64,000 nt of DNA. Origin: Talpa occidentalis (lineage: Eukaryota; Chordata; Mammalia; Eulipotyphla; Talpidae). Made by a program: the position numbers and the translations under genes. This document shows, piece by piece, positions 1-9,434 of this stretch; positions within the stretch are counted from its first letter, which is position 1, and each line of letters opens with the position of its first letter. The stretch is taken from contig NW_023601543.1 in NCBI RefSeq assembly GCF_014898055.3, forward strand, positions 13,849,314 through 13,913,313, read 5' to 3'. The notes under the pieces are model-generated. The model was not told the DNA's origin. It saw nothing but the letters and a program-made list of their open reading frames with translations, and did not search any database.

Positions 1-2
1 CA

Positions 3-314
3 GCAATTCCACTCCTAGGTATTTACCCAAAGGACACAGAAACATCAATTCCAAAGAACACCTGCACCCCTATGTTTATAGCAGCACTGTTTACAATAGC
101 TAAGCTTTGGAAACAACCCAAATGCCCAAAAATAGATGACTGGATCAAGAAGATGTGGTACATATATACCATGGAATATTACTCAGCATTCAAAAAAGAT
201 AAACACATGCAATTTGCAGCAACATGGATGGCGCTGGAAGGGATCATGCTCAGCGAAATAAGCCAAAAAGAAAAAGAAAAATACCGGATGGTCTCACTCA
301 TAGCAGGAATCTAG
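3..314 (+). pseudogene. LINE-1 ORF2 C-terminal fragment
   Basis: This is the last ~103 codons of an L1 ORF2 protein (endonuclease/reverse transcriptase of a retrotransposon), open from the window edge to a TAG at 312-314. The conserved C-terminal signature is visible in order: IPLLGIYPKD, FIAALFTIAKLWKQP, DDWIKKMWYIYTMEYY, then the KEKYRMVSLIAGI end. The catalytic domains lie outside the window, so functionality cannot be judged. The same C-terminus recurs at 56519 (same strand) and in antisense at 9435-10395 and 25211-25886. The wording around position 205 (CATGCAATTTGCAGCAAC) is shared with the 56519 copy, which suggests one recent subfamily. Confidence 0.93.
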
Positions 315-495
315 AAAACTTAAATAAGGGACCAGGAAAATGAATAACTATAAGAAAGTGAAAATCAAAATCAACAAAAAACTATGAACCAGAGACACTT
401 TTAGGCGGGCGGGGGCGGGAGGGGAGGGATTGGGGTCAGAATGGGGGGCTGCAATTTTATGGGGAATATAACAATAAAATTTATAAAAAAAAAAA
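315..495 (+). repeat. LINE-1 3' UTR and poly(A) tail
   Basis: This continues the ORF2 fragment. It is an AC-rich 3' UTR with a G-rich block at 404-435 containing four or more runs of at least three G separated by 1-4 bases, then an AATAAAA-like end and an A tract at about 482-495. The insertion split the tail of a receptor duplicon, whose sequence resumes at about 500. Confidence 0.9.
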
Positions 496-499
496 AGAG

Positions 500-650
500 T
501 ATGCCATGAAATATAAAAACTTTAATGAGATGGACTATTCTATAGAAAATCAGAGTCAAAATTTTATTTTATATCAGAAACATGAATAAGCTATTAAACG
601 CTGAGGAAAGTCAATCAGTAACTGACCCCTGTGCCACCAATGCCATGTGT
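500..650 (+). repeat. Tail of a third copy of the receptor duplicon
   Basis: The sequence matches the 3' end of duplicon copy 1. The block around 510-545 aligns with 9390-9434, and 535-650 (including ACTGACCCCTGTGCCAC) aligns with 10530-10625 once the intervening L1 and SINE of copy 1 are removed. In the two full copies this segment lies about 1.25 kb downstream of the receptor stop codon. The similarity fades after about 650. Inference: another receptor copy, intact or not, lies left of the window. Confidence 0.75.
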
Positions 651-1105
651 AAGTTATGATGTCATTAAACTTAGTTTTTGAAAAATTCATGAATTGAAAT
701 TGAAGACCTGACACCTCATGTGATCTTTAGGGTGGTATTCTTTGTGTATTGAAGATTATGTAACATTTATTGGATTTTCTTTTAGAAAGTCTTCATGCTT
801 AGCCTTAGTGACGAGCAAGCTGGCAATTAGGGAGGATTGCCACTTTGGTGAGCTGTCCAATTGAAAGACTTTTACTATTTCCCTACTACCAAGAGCTATC
901 TCCCAGACGTCTTTGCCTCTCCCAGATACCTAACACAGTCCCTTCCATGTGTTGTAAGTCATCCTCATAGGTTTGTCGTTACTTCATTTATTCATGCAAC
1001 TAATTTTCTTCAAAAATAACCACATTTCACTGCAAATATACAGTGTTTCAGGTTGTTCTACTTTATTTTATAAATTTTTAAATATCTTTTGTAAATTCTG
1101 TCTTT
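651..1105. other. Intergenic, nothing recognised
   Basis: AT-rich sequence without a convincing ORF, RNA gene or repeat that I can name. Confidence 0.5.
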
Positions 1106-1280
1106 CCTTTTTTTAGAAGAACTGGGGTGTAGTCCAGAGGAGTGAGGGGTGAGTGCCTGCTCTGTTCCCCACTCTGGCTCTGGTGAATTCTCTCACCCTC
1201 GTGCACTTCTGACTGTACCCAGTGCTTGTATGTATAAATAAATAAATAAATATAAATAAATAAATAAATAAATAAATAGA
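1106..1280 (+). repeat. Composite SINE fragment, two tails back to back
   Basis: Positions 1118-1153 read as the antisense 3' body of the tRNA-SINE (AGAACTGGGGT start). Positions 1154-1280 read as the sense 3' body ending in repeated AAATA units. Head and A/B boxes are missing. The antisense part carries the 'accccagttct' type of tail and the sense part the 'acccagtgcttgtat' type, so two different SINE insertions are likelier than one inverted element. Confidence 0.7.
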
Positions 1281-1479
1281 CTGCTCTGGGATGCCCAGGG
1301 ATCTGGGGTGGCTGTTGTTACTATGGGACATGAGGCCAACATCAAATGACCGAATTCAGTGTGAACTTCCAGGTTCTGACCTAATTAATATGCTTGTGAA
1401 TTCTTTGAATAATTATTTCTTCCACAAATTACTTTTGATAAAGTTGAATGATGTTTAAGGGGGGTTGTTCTTAATGACA

Positions 1480-2235
1480 ATGACAATGAACTCACTATAG
1501 CCTGAAGCCATTGCCTCCTCCTTTGTCAATGACCACCATTCTCTCCTGAATTGAAGCAACAGCCTCCTCACTGGACTTCCTACTTCAGTCTTTTCCCCCA
1601 CCTCTAACTTAGCATTTACATGGCTAACCAAAGTGTGTAACTTTCAAAAACACAAACATAACTATGCCAATCCCCATTTAAATTTCCTTTAGTGGCTTCT
1701 CATTGACCCCAAGATAAAGGCCACACTCCTTAGAATGGAAATCCGGCCACTCCATCTTTTGTGTCTGCCATTTCTCTGGTCTCACTTCCTGTAACACCTT
1801 AGTAGCTATTCCACCTGACTGAAACTCCTTCCTCCCCTTATTGATTTGAAAAACTTCTATTCGTCCTTCCAAACCTAACATATTATTAAGATTAATGGAA
1901 TAATTCATGAGAAGAGCTTTGGAAAAAATAAGAACATCCCAACACAGATGATGGGTCCTCTGACAGACCTTCACTCTTACTAATTCCCCTCCAAACTGAT
2001 CCCAAAACTCCCTCTCCATGCTGTATCTACTTGCCCCAGATTCCTGGGTTGTGTTTACTTGTCGCAATTCCTTTGTTTATTTATACGTCTGTCCTTTCCA
2101 CAAGTCATGGAGCTCCTACCTCATATATTCAGCTTTCCATCCTTTCTTCAGCTTCATATCCCCAGCATTTAGAGCACTGTCTCACTCAGAGGCAGGGCCT
2201 GATAGTACTTTTGAATTTTATAACCAAAGAGTGAC
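1480..2235. repeat. Old L2-like LINE remnant
   Basis: Pyrimidine-rich, degraded sequence with phrases typical of mammalian L2 LINEs: 'tggcttctcattgacccc', 'aaggccacactccttag', and later 'catatccccagcatttagag'. No frame stays open. Family assignment is by recall only. Confidence 0.45.
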
Positions 2236-3048
2236 GATAATGATGGCCTAGGATACTGGGCTTTTGTCATATTTCTGCAAGTGCTCTGTTTTATGTAATG
2301 CTTACAGCATTAGAAATTGTTCACACAGCTATCAAAGAACTATGTGAGAGGCATCAACAGGTGCTACAGAGAAGTTGCATCACCCCCAACCATCATTTTT
2401 ATGTACAACCTGGAATTCAGAAAAATCATATAAAACCAACACTGAAGAAACTTACTCAGGAGGACAGATGCAATCTGTCAAGCAAGGATGGAAAAATACC
2501 AAGGTAATTGATTGAAAAGACTATCACTGACAGCTTCTGTAAAAGATTTTTAATTTGATTAACCAAACCGAACTATAACAGTTGTGCTTTTAATTAGAAC
2601 ATAGAATTCACTTAAAATTGACTGAAGGCATTCTGGGAAAAGGATGTGGATGTTTTCAGATTATATTTTATGACGTAAAGTAAAAATTTTACTTTCAGTT
2701 TTAGAAATTCCGACATTTTGGAACTTACAGAAAAATGTTTCTCCAACTTCTGTGATCAGCAAAATCAGCACACTCCTTGAATGTGATATTGTCATGAAGG
2801 ATGTAGATTTCTAGTTGATGAAGATTTTCCAGCATATCACCTCATTTGAGTCCCACAACAATCTTGAGGTAAGCAGACAGTGGCTATTAACCCCCCATTC
2901 AAAGTAGAAAAAACTGGAATTCAGTGAAAATAAGAGATACTCCAAATCGTGTATGTAGTGAGAGGCCCGCATTTATTGAATGTTAAAATAAAACATGCAT
3001 AAAAACAAGACCTCCACAATTCAAACCTGGTTTGATAAAAAAAAAAAA
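2236..3048. other. Intergenic, with a weak MIR-like stretch
   Basis: No gene is seen. About 2840-2945 has the order 'cctcatttgagtcccacaac ... cccattc' expected of a badly decayed antisense MIR. The rest is unassigned. Confidence 0.4.
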
Positions 3049-3058
3049 TGGAAAAATT

Positions 3059-3323
3059 GAGCCTCCCTTGGTGGCACAGCGGTTGAGCACTGGGCTACGA
3101 AGCTGCCCGCAGCCTCTGCAGCGCCGGTTCGATCCCCGGCCACTGGCGAGGGTCCCACATGGCGTGACAGACCTCTCCTGCCGCTCCCGCTGCTCCCCTC
3201 AGCAGTGTATTTCGTCAGTCTGTCTGTTCTGTTCCCCGCTCTCTCTCTGGTGAATTCTCTCACCCTACTGCCCTGCCTCTGACTGTACCCAGTGCTTGTA
3301 TAAATAAATAAATCTTAAAAAAA
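3059..3323 (+). mobile_element. tRNA-derived SINE, full length
   Basis: The head begins GCCTCCCTTGGTGGCACAGCGG (A-box region), followed by a B box GGTTCGATCCC at about 3127, the SINE body, and an AAATAAATAAATCTTAAAA tail. Flanking direct repeats TGGAAAAATT (3049-3058 and about 3325-3334) mark an L1-type target-site duplication. The tail belongs to the 'tgtacccagtgcttgtat' subtype, which looks youngest here. Confidence 0.92.
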
Positions 3324-3981
3324 ATGGAAAAATTATGGCAGAAGGCAGCTGGTTACCACGTATATTTCAGGTACAAAAATACTTTATTATAACACTGAGT
3401 GGTACTCAGAGACTTTATTGACCCCCCAAAAAAACTAATGAGATATTTCTTTTCTGTTTAAAAGTAATTTACAGTTTACCCTCAGAGTAAGAGTTGAGTA
3501 AGCAAGGTGGTATGAGCAGTCATAAAATGAGAAATACATACCATCTTAAGTACTTGCCATTTTGCCCATAATTGCTAGACACCATAGGTTTGAGAAAACA
3601 ATTGTATTTTAATTGTGACTGAGACTTTTTAATATAACTAATAATGTATTTTAGATAAAAAGTTTACGATTACAATATATCTCATAGACATTTCTCCCAA
3701 CTGTTTGCAAAACATCTCAATACTGACTACAGGTCCCCAAACTCTCAGGATGAGTCAGTGAAAATATCCTATTGGGGCTCGCTCTGCTCGCTGCTCCAGC
3801 CATCTTGGACGTCACAGATGCTTACCCCTGGGCTTACTGTTCTCAGCATCTCAGGAGATCAGTCAAGAAGGCAGAAACTTGGATAAATTAATGATTCTGC
3901 CAATTACACAGACATGGCCAAGCCCAGAGAAGTGAGGGGGGTGGTATATCTAGAAGCTTAGTCCCAGAGTCTTTTGTATTA

Positions 3982-4101
3982 TGGGCAGATGAACTTTTCC
4001 TGCCACCAAAGGAACATCTGAAGGAGCCCAACCACCAAAGCTGGTCTGAAGCATTTTTTGATGAGTTCAGAAAAAAGAAAGTGGCTGCTGAATACTTGTG
4101 A
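3982..4101 (+). pseudogene. Unrecognised coding-like block
   Basis: A 39-codon stretch reads smoothly to a TGA, with residues such as WADELFLPPKEHLKEP and later FFDEFRKKKVAAEYL. In copy 2 (about 12920-13045) the same frame is interrupted by a stop and frame loss, so it is not conserved as a protein. Together with the upstream ATGGCCAAG at 3913 it could be a decayed processed pseudogene, or chance. I do not recognise the family. Confidence 0.2.
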
Positions 4102-5012
4102 CATCTAGAGACATTCAGAGAAGAAAGGTGGGTGATCACGGACAGGGGTGTGTATAGATGGAGGTTATAATGTCCCACATTACCAGCCATCCCTAGTTAA
4201 CCTCTACTTGGGCTAGAGTTCCAATGGAGACAGCAGTCTTGGGTAGAATTTAGGGGACTTGGGTTCTAGTCCAACAGTATTGCTGAGCATGTTTGTGTAT
4301 CCTGGATCTTTGTATGACTAGCTCCTCTCCAAGCAGATTCCAGCCCTTAATGTCAGGTCTTCAGAAATGATTTCCCTTGCATACTAACTAATGTTGCCAC
4401 TCCAAACTCTCAGCTCTCTCTTTCCATTAGTTTGTTTTATTTTCTTTTTAATTACATTATTTTAGTTGTTAAATTTTTTTTTCCCTTTGTTTGCTGTCCA
4501 TCTCTTCCTTTAGAATCACAAAGTTTATAAAAGTGCCCCTAGTGCCTAGCACATTGCCTGGAACACACCAAATACCCAATGAGTATTAGTTGAATGAGTG
4601 AAGGATTGCATGCCGAAGAACAAGACAACTATCTCTTCTACAGCTCTCGATACATCATGTGTAAAATTGAGAGAAACCATCTTGATAATTTCTAAGATTA
4701 GTGCAATAACAAGGAAAAGATAGATTTGCAAATGCCTTGAAAAGAACCTTTAATAATAATCTCTAATTATGAGACTATGTTTAGAAATGATGGCATAGAT
4801 AAAACAGTGGCATCAGAATATTGCAAACCTCCATTTAAATGTATTTCTGCACTGGACTAGGTATGAGACCTTGAGCCAGGCATTAGAATGCTCCAAGCTT
4901 TGACTATCTTTTAGCAAGGCAATAATAATTGTAGTTGATACTGATATCCCTATATCTGTAAAAATTTCAGTTCCAAAAGATGGTCAGTAAGGTGACTTTA
5001 ATAGAATACTAA

Positions 5013-5289
5013 TTATGTGCCTCCTGGTGGCACAGGGGTTAAGTTTCAATAATATCAAGCTATCTGCAGCCACTGATGCCTGAGTTAGACCACCAGCCTC
5101 GGAGCTGATCCACATGGTGCAGGAGATTTCTCCTGTTTCGCCCACTGCTCACCTCAGCAGTTTGTTTCATGGGATCAGCCTGTTCTCCACAAACTGTATC
5201 TGATGAATACTCTTCCCCACCCCCCACACTTCTAGCCTACACCTCAGGTTTTGTATACATAAACAAATAAAAACAAATCTTAAAAAAAA
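5013..5289 (+). mobile_element. Ancient tRNA-SINE shared by both duplicons
   Basis: A degraded SINE of the 'ggttaagt...' subtype, with the usual body (TCAGCAGTTTGTTTCA) and an AAATAAAAACAAATCTTAAA tail. The target duplication is AATAGAATACTAA (5000-5012) and AATAGAACACTAA (5290-5302). An orthologous SINE with equivalent flanks is at 14053-14330, so insertion predates the duplication. It ends about 100 bp before the receptor's first coding exon. Confidence 0.88.
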
Positions 5290-5393
5290 AATAGAACACT
5301 AACCAAAAGCAGACAGTCACATCCTCAGAATAACTGAAGGACACTGGGCATTTATTTCAGTTTGCCTCATGCTAATCTAGTTTTCTCTTCCAG

Positions 5394-5445
5394 GGTCTGT
5401 CTCGGAACCCACAAGAAGATGGAGGCCAGTGTTGTGAAAGTCAAG
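5394..5445 (+). CDS. Predicted first coding exon of odorant receptor 1
   Basis: The exon is 52 bp. It follows a branch-point-like CTAAT and a pyrimidine tract ending TTTTCTCTTCCAG, and ends AAG|GTGGGC, a plausible 5' splice site. The ATG at 5419-5421 sits in strong context (AAGATGG) and opens nine codons: MEASVVKVK. The exon ends in phase 0, exactly the phase needed to join the receptor frame at 7180. Copy 2 keeps the ATG, both splice sites, the length and the phase with two base changes. The upstream 25 bases would be 5' UTR, so at least one earlier noncoding exon is implied. This is inference; no transcript is available. Confidence 0.62.
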
Positions 5446-6289
5446 GTGGGCTGGCAGGTACCAGGGCTGACTCAGGGAGAAGGGGACCTCAGGGTAACAT
5501 GTTATCAATTGTCATGGAACTTTAAAAAAATTTATTGGGCATGCCCATGCATGCTACCTCAGTATCCACCCTACTACACTTCACAAAGCATTTCCTAGAG
5601 GTGCCTATTAGATGTTTGCAGCAATCTGTGATATCAGCAGAGCAAGTGTTATTTATTCCCGTTTCGCTGATGAAGATCCATGACTCAGTGAAGACTTCCT
5701 AAAGTCTACAGAGCTAAAAATCATATGGAATCAGATCTCACACCCTGGTAGATGTCTCTAAATCCAATGATACAAATTCTCTATGTGAAGCTATAGTTTT
5801 TCCTTCAGTATCTCAGCTCCCAAGCAGAAAAACAATTAAAATAAACTACAGTCAGACATTGAAGATCCCCCTGATTAATAAAAATATAGACGTGACCCTA
5901 AGGAGAATTAATGTTGCGATTTTGAAGGAACTTTGGGTGAAGCTGTCCCCTGCGTCCTGATGAGGACAAAGATTCCATGTTTCTGGAGGCTCTTAATTCC
6001 CCCAAGTGAAAGAATACTGTAGACAGGACCCTGTGTTCCAGGTCTGGCACTTACAGCAAAACCTATAGCAGGTATGGACAATTTCCTTCCTCTTTTGAGG
6101 CCACAGTTTGTGGGTTCTCTATATTTAAAATGGTATTTGATGAGAGTCCACGTTGTCACTATCTTTACTACCTAGATTGTTGACACTAGAGAATTACAAT
6201 TGAATAATTACTAATGGAAGCTCAGTTAATAAGAAACACCTAACAAGGTGCAAGTGGCAAATTCTCCAAAGGGCTAACTTGTGGTTTGA

Positions 6290-6545
6290 GCAGACCAACT
6301 ACTGATTGCTAATCCTAATCCTAATCCTAGCTAATAGTTACCATGCTGTTGATATGTGACATTGTGCTCACTGCTTCACATGAAATACCTCAATTCATCC
6401 CCAGAGAAAATTAATAAAGTGGAAATATTTGGTATTCTATTCATAAAGATGAGTAAACTCAAGCTCAGACAGGTTAAGTAACTTACTCAAGGTCACAGAG
6501 CTAAGAAGTCATGAAGTCGGATTCTAATTCACATATTATTCAACA
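6290..6545 (-). repeat. MIR SINE, antisense
   Basis: Shows the MIR order in reverse: 'tagttaccatg', 'cattgtgctcactgcttcaca', 'gatgagtaaactcaagctc', 'aggttaagtaacttactcaa', 'ggtcacagagcta'. The orthologous copy is at about 15370-15590, so it is older than the duplication. Confidence 0.8.
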
Positions 6546-6689
6546 TGGAGCTTGCCCCCTTATTCTCATCTGCTGTTATCCCTAAAACCTAAGTTTCTCT
6601 AGTCCTTCCCATGTCTAAGATTCATGTCCTTGATTTAATGCTCTTGCTCAGATTAGCTGAGGGTAGATTCAGGGATAGGAAGAAGGGTG

Positions 6690-7000
6690 TGGAAGGAGGA
6701 AGTAAATTTGAATTCACTGAGCAGCTGCTTTTCTGCTCATCCCTTGCTAGACATTTTACATGCACCCACCATCACCTTTCCAGTCCTCATAACCAGTCTT
6801 ACAAGATTGGTGTTTTAACCCTGTTTTTTTTTTTATTTGAAGTGTAATTGAGAAATAATATTTTAATTTCAGCATGATGATTTGATATTGTTTGCATTAT
6901 CCCTGTTTACAGAGAGACTCAGAGAAGTTAAGACACTTGTCCAAGGACACAGAGACCATAAATAGCACTTTGAGACCCTTTCTTATGACTTGGACCTGTA
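6690..7000 (-). repeat. MIR SINE split by an L1 3'-end scrap
   Basis: MIR halves ('ttacatgcacccaccatc...cctcataacc' and 'ctgtttacagagagactcag...aaggacacagag') flank about 6820-6895. That insert is a T-run followed by 'gtgtaattgagaaataat', typical of an old antisense L1 3' end. The same arrangement is in copy 2 (about 15785-16030), so the nested insertion also predates the duplication. Confidence 0.65.
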
Positions 7001-7179
7001 AACCCTTAAGTGCATTGAGTAGTCTGGAGGGTGACAAGAGATGAGTGACCCAGTGGGAAATTTTGGCCAAGTCAACACACACTATCACAGCCTGGGTAGC
7101 CAGGGCAGCCCCTGCAGATCTGTGTTTAAGGACTTCCACCCTCCCTGTCTCACTGTGCTCATGCATGTCCTTCTTGCAG

Positions 7180-8154
7180 ACTTGCAGTGGCTCAACGGGA
7201 GCGAGTAACAGCAGCACATGGAGTGACTTCTTCCTTATGGGCCTCACGGATGACCCTCAGCTCCAGCCCCCCCTCTTTGTCCTCTTCTTCTTCATCTACG
7301 CCTTCACGGTGGTGGGAAACCTGGGCCTGGTTACCCTCATAATGGTCAGCCCCAAACTCCACACTCCTATGTACTACTTCCTCAGAAACCTGTCCTTTCT
7401 TGACTTCTGTTATTCTTCGGTCACAGTCCCCAAAATGTTGATGGGGTTCTTCTCTGAGTGCCAAAGCATCTCCTTCTCTGGTTGTGTGATGCAGACAGGT
7501 TTCTTTGTTATCTTTGCTGCAACTGAATTCTTCCTCCTGGCGTCCATGGCCTATGACCGCTATGTGGCTGTCTGCAACCCCCTGCTCTACCACATTACCA
7601 TGTCCCCAAGACTCTGCTTGCAGCTAGTGCTTGCCAGCTATGCAGTGGGCCTGATGAACATGGTGATTCTCACAACCACAATTTTTCATCTGACCTTCTG
7701 TAAGTCCCATGTCATCACCCACTACTTCTGTGATATCCTTCCCCTTTTAAAACTCTCTTGCTCTGACACACAGATCCTCCAATTTTTCCTCTTTGCCTGT
7801 AGTAGCTTTAATGTGACTGTATCCTTGACAGTCATCCTGGTGTCCTACACATATGTCTTCCTGGCTATTTTCAGAATTCCCTCTGCCACAGGCAAACACA
7901 AAACATTCTCCACGTGTGCTTCCCACCTGACTGCTGTCAGTCTGTACTATGGAACCACAGCGTTTGTCTACTTGCGTCCATCCACTGAGTACTCACTAGG
8001 TAAGGGCAGTCTGATTTCTGTCTTCTACACGGTGGTCATCCCCATGCTCAACCCAATTATCTACAGTCTGAGGAACAAAGATGTAAAGGAAACATTTAGG
8101 AACATCTTCAAGAGGACCCCTCAATTCTCTCTCCCCTTACCCAGATTTTCATGA
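7180..8154 (+). CDS. Class II odorant receptor 1, seven-TM exon
   Basis: This is a G-protein-coupled odorant receptor of the ciliary membrane of olfactory neurons. Joined to the exon at 5394-5445 it gives 333 residues. In that numbering: N-glycosylation site NSS at 19; TM1 about 41-64 with GN at 55-56; LHTPMYYFL 69-77; disulfide Cys111; MAYDRYVAVC 132-141; ECL2 cysteines 183 and 193; KHKTFSTCASH 248-258; and PMLNPIIYSLRN 297-308. The short ECL2 marks class II. The sequence resembles families 5/8/9, but I cannot name the gene. There is no frameshift or internal stop, so it looks functional. A single-exon reading would need the ATG at 7165, five codons upstream of the splice site, but that base triplet is GTG in the paralogue. 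The next in-frame Met (7237) would remove the glycosylation site. Confidence 0.93.
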   Translation, partial: TCSGSTGASNSSTWSDFFLMGLTDDPQLQPPLFVLFFFIYAFTVVGNLGLVTLIMVSPKLHTPMYYFLRNLSFLDFCYSSVTVPKMLMGFFSECQSISFSGCVMQTGFFVIFAATEFFLLASMAYDRYVAVCNPLLYHITMSPRLCLQLVLASYAVGLMNMVILTTTIFHLTFCKSHVITHYFCDILPLLKLSCSDTQILQFFLFACSSFNVTVSLTVILVSYTYVFLAIFRIPSATGKHKTFSTCASHLTAVSLYYGTTAFVYLRPSTEYSLGKGSLISVFYTVVIPMLNPIIYSLRNKDVKETFRNIFKRTPQFSLPLPRFS

Positions 8155-8744
8155 TGTCCAAAGGAAGGCAAGGAGAGGGAGGGGATATATTTCTGACCAT
8201 TGTCCTTTTTTCAGATATTTGTCTAGAAATTGTCCACATTATATTACTTAAATCCTCTTCCCAATTCTGGAAGTTAAGTATTATATTTATTTTTATAGGT
8301 GGGAAAGCTGAGATTCTCAGAGGCTTGCTGCTTAGGGAAGGCCACATAGATTGTAAGCAGTGGAACTTGGATATCGATTCAGGACTGTCCGATATTGAAA
8401 CTCCATTCCCAACATGTACCACTGTTTTAGCACAAGGGAAGATGCTACCTTCTCTCTGTACTCCCAAAATGCAGGGTTTCTGGTTATTTTCATCTTTGGA
8501 AAATCATGTCTCTCAAATTTAGAATAGATGCAGCCTCTGAAGAGGCACAATGAATTCTCTACCTGTGACTTTGTTCCATGCGTAATCAGGTCAGTAAATT
8601 AATTTAATACTTATTGTATATAATCCCTTACTAGAGAAATTGGTAGTAGGGACCCCAAGGACAAAGGCTATGCTCACTCCTTTTTGTCAGCTTCCAACTC
8701 AATAGGGAAGTCATAAGATTCCACCCAAAAGATAACAAACTCTG

Positions 8745-8960
8745 ACTTTTTCTTTAAATTGAAGTTTTTCGAGTGTTTTCTATGTGCTAAATTCTGAATC
8801 AGTTGTCTCATAATCCTCCCCAAAACTCTGCGAGGTAGGTACTATCGCTCCCAATTTATAGATGAGAACAATAGAGCTACAAAGACTTAAATGAGTCATT
8901 CTTTGTCATACTAGTAATAAATAATGAATGCAGGATTTGATTACTCATGTCTTTGAAAGA
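8745..8960 (-). repeat. MIR SINE, antisense
   Basis: Recognised from 'tttctatgtgctaaattctg', 'ataatcctcc', 'gaggtaggtactatc' and 'atagatgagaacaatagagc'. It lies about 600 bp downstream of receptor 1. Confidence 0.7.
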
Positions 8961-9434
8961 TCTTATGTTATTTCCACTCTGATGTATCACCTGCTCAATT
9001 TCCTACTGAAATGGCTGCCATATATTCAATTGTAGAGTACACTCACTGTATTACTTATAAGAAATTATGATGTGCATATGAAACAAATTTACTAAATATT
9101 AATATGTTAAGCATTCTAACTCAAGGAGTTAGAAAAGAACCATGAAAAAATACAGAAGAAAATAAGAGCAAGGAAATAAATATCACAACAGAAATTAATA
9201 AATTAGGATGCAAAACTCAAAATGCTTTAAAAGTCAAGCTTAATTTTAAAACCTTAAACTAGGCAATATTCAGATAAAATTGAATCAGGAAAACTAAATC
9301 AAGACCTGAATATTATTGTTAGCAATGAATATGGATACATAACTAAATAAACATTATAGATACTTCAAATAATTATATGGTATAAAATATTTGATGGCAA
9401 TAAATATGAAAACTTTAATGAGATGGACAATTCT

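Larger units (their letters stand above)
3555..9416 (+). repeat. Segmental duplicon, copy 1 (receptor unit)
   Basis: This block aligns collinearly with 12487-19396. Both start near 'gccattttgcccata', share an ancient SINE, the 52-bp exon, MIRs, the receptor exon and the 3' flank, and end near 'gaaaactttaat'. The offset is about 8.9-10 kb and grows because of private insertions. An unassigned segment shared by both copies (about 3775-3880 and 12715-12830) holds a GACGTCA CRE-like core. An old L2 end lies at about 4500-4620. Private to this copy is the L1/SINE nest at 9435-10528. Confidence 0.9.

Noticed and set aside
1106..1280. Twin-primed inversion of a single SINE
   Set aside because: The two parts carry different subtype tails, so two insertions are a simpler explanation.
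3059..3200. tRNA-like sequence with A and B boxes
   Set aside because: It is the head of a SINE (body, AATAAA tail and target repeats follow), not a tRNA gene. The same holds for all other copies.
6300..6335. Short (CTAATC)-type tandem repeat
   Set aside because: Only about three units; too short to matter and not telomeric.
7045..7164. In-frame extension of receptor 1 upstream to GTG 7045
   Set aside because: It contains no ATG in frame before 7165, crosses a good splice acceptor, and has no receptor character. It is open by chance.
7192..7593. Minus-strand frame opposite receptor 1 (also 16233-16634 opposite receptor 2)
   Set aside because: Antisense shadow of the conserved receptor codons. 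It occurs in both copies only because the genes are paralogous.
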